Shown piece by piece: positions 14,928 to 18,522 of a stretch of DNA of 18,522 nt. Under the pieces are notes generated by a model. That model searched no databases, was not told the DNA's origin, and worked only from the letters and a program-made list of their open reading frames with translations. Position 1 is the first letter of the stretch, and each line of letters begins with the position of its first letter. The position numbers and the translations under genes are program-made. This stretch comes from JBDIBB01 sp039812685 (GTDB lineage Bacteria > Acidobacteriota > Vicinamibacteria > Vicinamibacterales > JAFNAJ01): the NCBI GenBank assembly GCA_039812685.1, contig JBDIBB010000080.1, forward strand, positions 1 to 18,522. Direction: 5' to 3'.

Positions 14928-16187
14928 TCAGAAGCGTCCGCGGCTCGTCCACCGGCCGATCGTGCCGCTGTTGAGCGTCACCTGCGTCTGGTCGATCCAC
15001 GCCGGCGTCGGGTTGCTGCCGCAGTGGCCGCCCAGGATGTCGATGATGTAGACGTCGGTCGTCCCCTCGTCGGCCCTCGATCCCCAGTTGTAGTCGACCA
15101 CGTCGAGCGAGGGGTGATTGCAGTCGCCGCGCTTGCAGTTGTAACCCCAACGCGTGTCGTACTGCCGCAGGCGGTCGACCACGCGATCCATGAACTCCCA
15201 CGTGCCGCCCTGCTCCTGGCAGGAGTTGCGCAGCGCGTTGGGGTAGGTGCGCGCGACTTCCTCGACCACCCAGGCCATGTTCGGCAGCGGCAGCCGCTGG
15301 CCGGCCGGCGGGTTCGGCGTCCGGTTGCCGGGCGTGGGCCCGGGGCCCGGCGCCGGCGGCGGAGTCGGATTCGGGTTCGGCGTGGGCGTCGGCGGCGGTG
15401 GCGGTGGCGGCGCCGGGGCGGCGGGGGTCCTGAAGCTCTGCACGGCGGTGTAGGCCGACGTGATGACGCCGTTGCTGCCGCTCACGCGCCAGAAGAACTC
15501 CGTGGCATAGGGCAGCGTGCCCAGCGACGCCCTCGTGGTGCCGCCCGGGTCGCGCGCGACGGTGACCACGGCCGCCGTGGTCGTGAAGGTCGGCACCAGC
15601 GAGACCTCGAATCGATACGTGACGGTTCCGGTGATGCCCGTGACCGCCCCGTTGGTCACCACCATCTCGGGGGCGTTGGTGGCCGTCGTCGACGCGTTCA
15701 CGGGCGAGACCGGCGCCGGCGGGGCGATGAACGCCGGCACGATCACCTCGAAGCTGGCCGTCACCGACCAGTCGCTGGAGTTGGCCCCGTCCAGGCCGCG
15801 GCTGCGCCAGTAGTAGGAACGTCCCGTCTGCAGCGCCTCGGGCAGTTTGTAGCTGGTACGGCCCCCGGCGCCGGGGCTGAGGCGGGCCGCCGAGTGCACT
15901 TTACCGGTGAAGCCCGCGTCGGTGGCCACCTCCAGATCGATCCAGAGCGACCGCTCACCATTGGTCGTGGGGCTCTCGAGCAGCAGCGTGATCGGCTGCT
16001 TGTCGCCCTCCACCTTCGATCCGTTCACCGGTTCCAGCGCCTTGGGCGCCGTGATGGTGACGCCCGGGATCGGGCCGGCGACGTTCGGACTCAGCGGGTT
16101 GGCGCTCTTCTCGCTCTCGCAGCCGGCGACGAGCAGGGCGGCCGCGAGCGGAACCAGGAGGGCGACTCGAGAGCAGGGTACGTGCAT
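14928..16187 (-). CDS. Lipoprotein with two Fn3-like domains, proline-rich linker and one WGYN/HCGSNP domain
   Basis: A 419-residue exported lipoprotein. The signal sequence MHVPCSRVALLVPLAAALLV ends in lipobox VAGC (C23). Two beta-sandwich, fibronectin III-like domains (about 43-150 and 157-255) contain paired 'SYYWRSRGLDGANSSDWS' and 'EFFWRVSGSNGVITSAYT' strands. A Pro-rich linker (256-287) leads to the C-terminal domain (289-419). That domain is the same unrecognised module as the two copies in the 479-residue lipoprotein, with cysteines C323, C351, C356 and C389, the DTRWGYNCKRGDCN centre and GGHCGSNPTPAWIDQTQVT. It ends exactly at ...RGRF. Few other starts fit; the ATG at 16187 sits right before the signal peptide, although no ribosome site is evident. 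It is divergent from the glycosyltransferase gene. Fn3 domains on surface proteins often bind carbohydrate or protein partners; the C-terminal module's role is unknown. Confidence 0.85.
   Translation of the reverse strand: MHVPCSRVALLVPLAAALLVAGCESEKSANPLSPNVAGPIPGVTITAPKALEPVNGSKVEGDKQPITLLLESPTTNGERSLWIDLEVATDAGFTGKVHSAARLSPGAGGRTSYKLPEALQTGRSYYWRSRGLDGANSSDWSVTASFEVIVPAFIAPPAPVSPVNASTTATNAPEMVVTNGAVTGITGTVTYRFEVSLVPTFTTTAAVVTVARDPGGTTRASLGTLPYATEFFWRVSGSNGVITSAYTAVQSFRTPAAPAPPPPPPPTPTPNPNPTPPPAPGPGPTPGNRTPNPPAGQRLPLPNMAWVVEEVARTYPNALRNSCQEQGGTWEFMDRVVDRLRQYDTRWGYNCKRGDCNHPSLDVVDYNWGSRADEGTTDVYIIDILGGHCGSNPTPAWIDQTQVTLNSGTIGRWTSRGRF
15327..15422 (-). repeat. Low-complexity stretch coding a Pro-rich linker
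   Basis: On the plus strand this is GGCGGT/GGCGGC-type sequence. On the coding strand it encodes a run of prolines with Thr and Asn (residues about 256-287) between the second Fn3-like domain and the C-terminal module. It is a flexible or extended spacer, likely variable in length between strains. Confidence 0.7.
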
Positions 16188-16445
16188 TGGCGTGCCAGAG
16201 TGTGAAGAGGGACGCCGCGGGGAGCACACGGCGCCCGATCACCGCTCGTATCGGTCGCAGCCGGTCGCGACAGTAGGGGGCGGTGCAGGCCGCGCGCGAG
16301 GCGCCGCGGCGCCGCGGCCGTGTCGGTCCGGACGTTCCGGGCCGTCTGCTACAATGCGGGATTCGCGCGACCGCCCAAGGCCCGTGCCCACGGCCTCGCG
16401 ACGCGCCCGGCGCCCGCGCGCCGCCACGGCCCCACCCCGACGCCT
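16188..16445. other. Divergent promoter region, lipoprotein and glycosyltransferase
   Basis: This is the longest gap in the window, 258 bp. It holds a very GC-rich segment with overlapping palindromes (GGCGCCGCGGCGCC near 16301-16314) and an extended -10 element on the plus strand at 16347-16355. The minus-strand promoter for the lipoprotein is not evident. No gene is seen; the open frame from 16320 lacks family character before residue 43. Confidence 0.4.
16347..16355 (+). promoter_or_regulatory. Extended -10 element for the glycosyltransferase gene
   Basis: TGCTACAAT matches the extended -10 pattern TGnTATAAT at all but one position. No good -35 is present, as is typical of extended -10 promoters. 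Transcription would begin near 16362. That excludes the upstream candidate start at 16320 and leaves the GTG at 16446 as the first usable start in frame. Confidence 0.5.
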
Positions 16446-17732
16446 GTGACCTCGAACGCCCGCCCCCTCCGGATCCTGATGCTGGCGCCCGAGCCGTTCT
16501 TCGAGCCCCGGGGGACGCCCTTCAGCGAGTACCACCGGATCAAGGCGCTCGGCGAACTCGGCCACCACGTCGATCTGGTCACCTATCCGATTGGCGAGGG
16601 CGTGGATCTGCCTCGCCTCCGCATCTACCGGAGCCTGCGGCCGCCCGGGGTCAGGAAGGTGAAGATCGGGCCATCGGCGACCAAGCTGGTCCTTGACGCC
16701 CTGCTCGCGGCCACGGCCATCCGGCGGGCACGGCGCGGCGCCTACGACGCCATCCACTCCCACGAGGAGGCGGGCGTGCTGGGCGTGCTGCTCGCGCGAT
16801 GGCTCGGAATCCCGCACCTCTACGACATGCACTCGTCGCTGCCCCAGCAGTTGGCGAACTTCCGCACCACGCGCTCGCGACTGGTGCGCGCGGTGTTCGA
16901 CCGGGCCGAACGGCTGATGATCGACGGCTCGCGCGTCGTGATTACGATTTGCCAGGATCTGCAGGACACCGTGGTCGCGATGGGCGCCGGGGAGAAGGCC
17001 ATCCTCATCGAGAACGTCATGGGCGGCGACGTGACGCCGACTGCAGGGCCGGGACGGGCGGCGGTTCGTGCGGCGTGGGGCATCCCGGCCGACGCGCCGC
17101 TCGTGCTCTACACGGGCACGTTCGAGCCGTACCAGGGCCTGGACCTGCTGGTGGACGCCGCGGCGCGTCTCGCCGCGGCACAGCCCGCCGCGCGCGTGCT
17201 GGTCGTTGGCGGGGCGCCCGATCAGGTGGCGGCGCTGCGCGCCCGGGTGGAGGCCATCGGCGCTCCGGTGGTATGCACGGGACAGCGTCCGCCGGAGGAG
17301 ATCCCGCACTTCGTGGACGCGTGCGACATCCTGGCGTCGCCGCGGATCTCCGGCACCAACACGCCGCTGAAGATCTATTCCTACCTGCGGTCGGGCCGGC
17401 CCATCCTCGCCACGCGTCTGCACACCCACACCCAGGTGCTGTCGCCCCTGGTCTCGCTGCTGGTGGAGCCCGAGGCGGAGGCGTTTGCCGCCGGCCTGCG
17501 CCGCCTGATCGAGCAACCGGCCGAGGCGCACGCCCTGGCGGCCGCGGCGAAGGAACTGGCCCGCGAACGCTACTCGCGCGAAGCCTACCTCGCACGGACC
17601 AGCGAGGCGTATCACAGGCTCATGGGCTGGGCGTGGGCGCCCGGCGCTGCCTCCGGACGCGGCTTCGACCCGATGGCCGACACCCTCGGGTCCGGCAGGC
17701 GCGCTGCCGGCCTGGAGCAGGTCCCGCGATGA
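16446..17732 (+). CDS. GT-B glycosyltransferase (GT4-like)
   Basis: A 428-residue glycosyltransferase with two Rossmann-like domains. The N-terminal domain begins LRILMLAPEPFFEPRGTPFS (glycine-rich loop region) and includes YDAIHSHEEAG and 'PHLYDMHSSLPQQL'. The C-terminal donor domain has 'PLVLYTGTFEPYQGLDLLVDA', 'RVLVVGGAPDQ' and 'ILASPRISGTNTPLKIYSYLRSGRPI', where family 4 enzymes place the sugar-nucleotide-binding Glu/Lys pair; here the Glu of the usual E-x7-E motif is not obvious. GT4 enzymes add sugars to lipid carriers or growing glycans on the cytoplasmic face. The GTG at 16446 is chosen because homology begins about 6 residues later and the promoter lies at 16347-16355; no Shine-Dalgarno site is seen. 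The stop overlaps the next gene's ATG in the sequence ATGA, so the pair is translationally coupled. The donor and acceptor sugars are unknown. Confidence 0.87.
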   Translation: MTSNARPLRILMLAPEPFFEPRGTPFSEYHRIKALGELGHHVDLVTYPIGEGVDLPRLRIYRSLRPPGVRKVKIGPSATKLVLDALLAATAIRRARRGAYDAIHSHEEAGVLGVLLARWLGIPHLYDMHSSLPQQLANFRTTRSRLVRAVFDRAERLMIDGSRVVITICQDLQDTVVAMGAGEKAILIENVMGGDVTPTAGPGRAAVRAAWGIPADAPLVLYTGTFEPYQGLDLLVDAAARLAAAQPAARVLVVGGAPDQVAALRARVEAIGAPVVCTGQRPPEEIPHFVDACDILASPRISGTNTPLKIYSYLRSGRPILATRLHTHTQVLSPLVSLLVEPEAEAFAAGLRRLIEQPAEAHALAAAAKELARERYSREAYLARTSEAYHRLMGWAWAPGAASGRGFDPMADTLGSGRRAAGLEQVPR

Positions 17733-18522
17733 GGGCCCTGGTTACCGGTGCCACCGGCTTCACCGGCGGGCACCTCGCGCGCACGCTCGCGGCCGGCGGC
17801 ACCCCCGTCCGGGCGCTCGTGCGACCGGCCAGCCTGGCGCGCCCCGAGACGAGGGCGCTGCGCGAACTCGGGATCGAGATCGCCGCCGGTGACCTGACCG
17901 ACGGCGCGGCCGTGAGCGCCGCCTGCGACGGCTGCGACGTCGTCTATCACATCGCCGCCACCTACCGCGAAGCCGGGCAGCCCGACCGGGCCTATGCGGC
18001 CATCAACGTGGACGGCACGCGTCACGTGCTGGAAGGCGCGCTCGCCGGCGGCGTGCGCCGCGTCGTGCACTGCAGCACGGGCGGTGTGCACGGACACATC
18101 GCGCACCCGCCCGCCGACGAGGATGCGCCGTTCGGCCCCGGCGACGTCTATCAGGAGACGAAGCTCGCGGGCGAGCGGCTGGCGCGCGAGTTCGGCGAGC
18201 GGCGGGGCCTCGACGTGACGATCGTTCGTCCCATCGGCATCTACGGTCCCGGCGACACGCGTTTCCTGAAGATGTTCCGCGGCATCGCCCGCGGCAGGTT
18301 TCCAATCCTCGGCGGCGGGCGGGTCTTCTACCACCTGACGTTCATCAGCGATCTCGTCAACGGGTTCCTGCTGGCCGGCACGCGCCGGGAAGCGGCGGGG
18401 CGCACCTATCTCATCTCCGGTCCCCGCTACACGACCATGAACGAGCTGGCCGGACGCATCGCGACGGCCGTTGGCGGCCGGCCGCCCTGGATCCGCCTCC
18501 CCGCCTGGCCGTTCTGGCTCCC
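17729..18522 (+). CDS. NAD-dependent epimerase/dehydratase, extended SDR (partial, C-terminus beyond window)
   Basis: 264 residues are visible and the frame is open at the right edge. The nucleotide-binding motif is TGATGFTG (residues 6-13, GxxGxxG), with 'AAGDLTD' (52-58) contacting the adenine ring. The catalytic residues are S116 in HCSTGGVHG and Y141-x3-K145 in DVYQETKLAGE, followed by VRPIGIYGPGD, the usual extended-SDR signature. The family includes UDP-glucose 4-epimerase-like enzymes, dTDP-glucose dehydratases and dihydroflavonol-reductase-like enzymes. The V-R-A-L-V-R-P start after the second strand, together with 'HLTFISDLVNGFLLAG', is closest in style to the last group. The ATG at 17729 overlaps the glycosyltransferase stop by 4 bp, so the enzyme probably supplies or tailors its sugar. 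The exact reaction cannot be read from the sequence. Confidence 0.88.
   Translation, partial: MRALVTGATGFTGGHLARTLAAGGTPVRALVRPASLARPETRALRELGIEIAAGDLTDGAAVSAACDGCDVVYHIAATYREAGQPDRAYAAINVDGTRHVLEGALAGGVRRVVHCSTGGVHGHIAHPPADEDAPFGPGDVYQETKLAGERLAREFGERRGLDVTIVRPIGIYGPGDTRFLKMFRGIARGRFPILGGGRVFYHLTFISDLVNGFLLAGTRREAAGRTYLISGPRYTTMNELAGRIATAVGGRPPWIRLPAWPFWL

Noticed and set aside
15327..15422. Possible tandem-repeat regulatory array
   Set aside because: The GGC/GGT run simply encodes the proline-rich linker of the lipoprotein on the opposite strand.
16239..17615. 458-residue minus-strand frame under the glycosyltransferase
   Set aside because: It has no recognisable motif and is antisense to a clear GT-B enzyme.

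Overview
This is an 18.5 kb, very GC-rich window (roughly two-thirds G+C or more by eye) with 13 protein-coding genes, two of them cut by the window ends. I see no rRNA, tRNA, CRISPR array or intact transposon. Family content and codon use resemble environmental Acidobacteriota, perhaps Vicinamibacteria. That placement is inference from gene style, not from a marker gene. Because the DNA is so GC-rich, long open frames opposite real genes are common here and were discarded.

Layout. 1-1526 (-): exported repeat protein with an IPT/TIG start, running off the left edge. 1752-3386 (-): FAD-dependent glycerol-3-phosphate dehydrogenase. 3411-4163 (+): class I methyltransferase, divergent from glpD across only 24 bp. 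4202-4287: three full copies and one partial copy of a short repeat; the last copy supplies the start codon of a TolB-like beta-propeller gene (4267-5232, +). 5346-8220 (-): a tight three-gene unit, read methyltransferase, flippase-like membrane protein, radical SAM/SPASM-like enzyme. 8386-10536 (+): large polytopic GT-C-like membrane protein, followed by a small ribbon-helix-helix protein (10626-11135, +). 11252-16187 (-): four exported proteins (two-copy 'WGYN/HCGSNP' lipoprotein, outer-membrane barrel, 'WTQEYLRYR'-repeat lipoprotein, one-copy WGYN lipoprotein). 16446-17732 (+): GT-B glycosyltransferase, overlapping by 4 bp an extended SDR/epimerase that runs off the right edge.

Overall theme: cell envelope and surface glycan or lipid chemistry. 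The glycosyltransferase, epimerase, GT-C-like protein, flippase, radical SAM enzyme and methyltransferases could build and export a modified lipid-linked or surface molecule. The exported beta-barrel and lipoproteins populate the outer envelope. The joint pathway is inference. The most unusual points are the repeat-derived start codon and signal-peptide n-region at 4267, the unrecognised cysteine-bearing domain present three times in two lipoproteins (one copy lacking one cysteine pair), the translationally coupled methyltransferase-flippase-radical SAM unit, and the overlapping divergent -10 elements between glpD and the methyltransferase.
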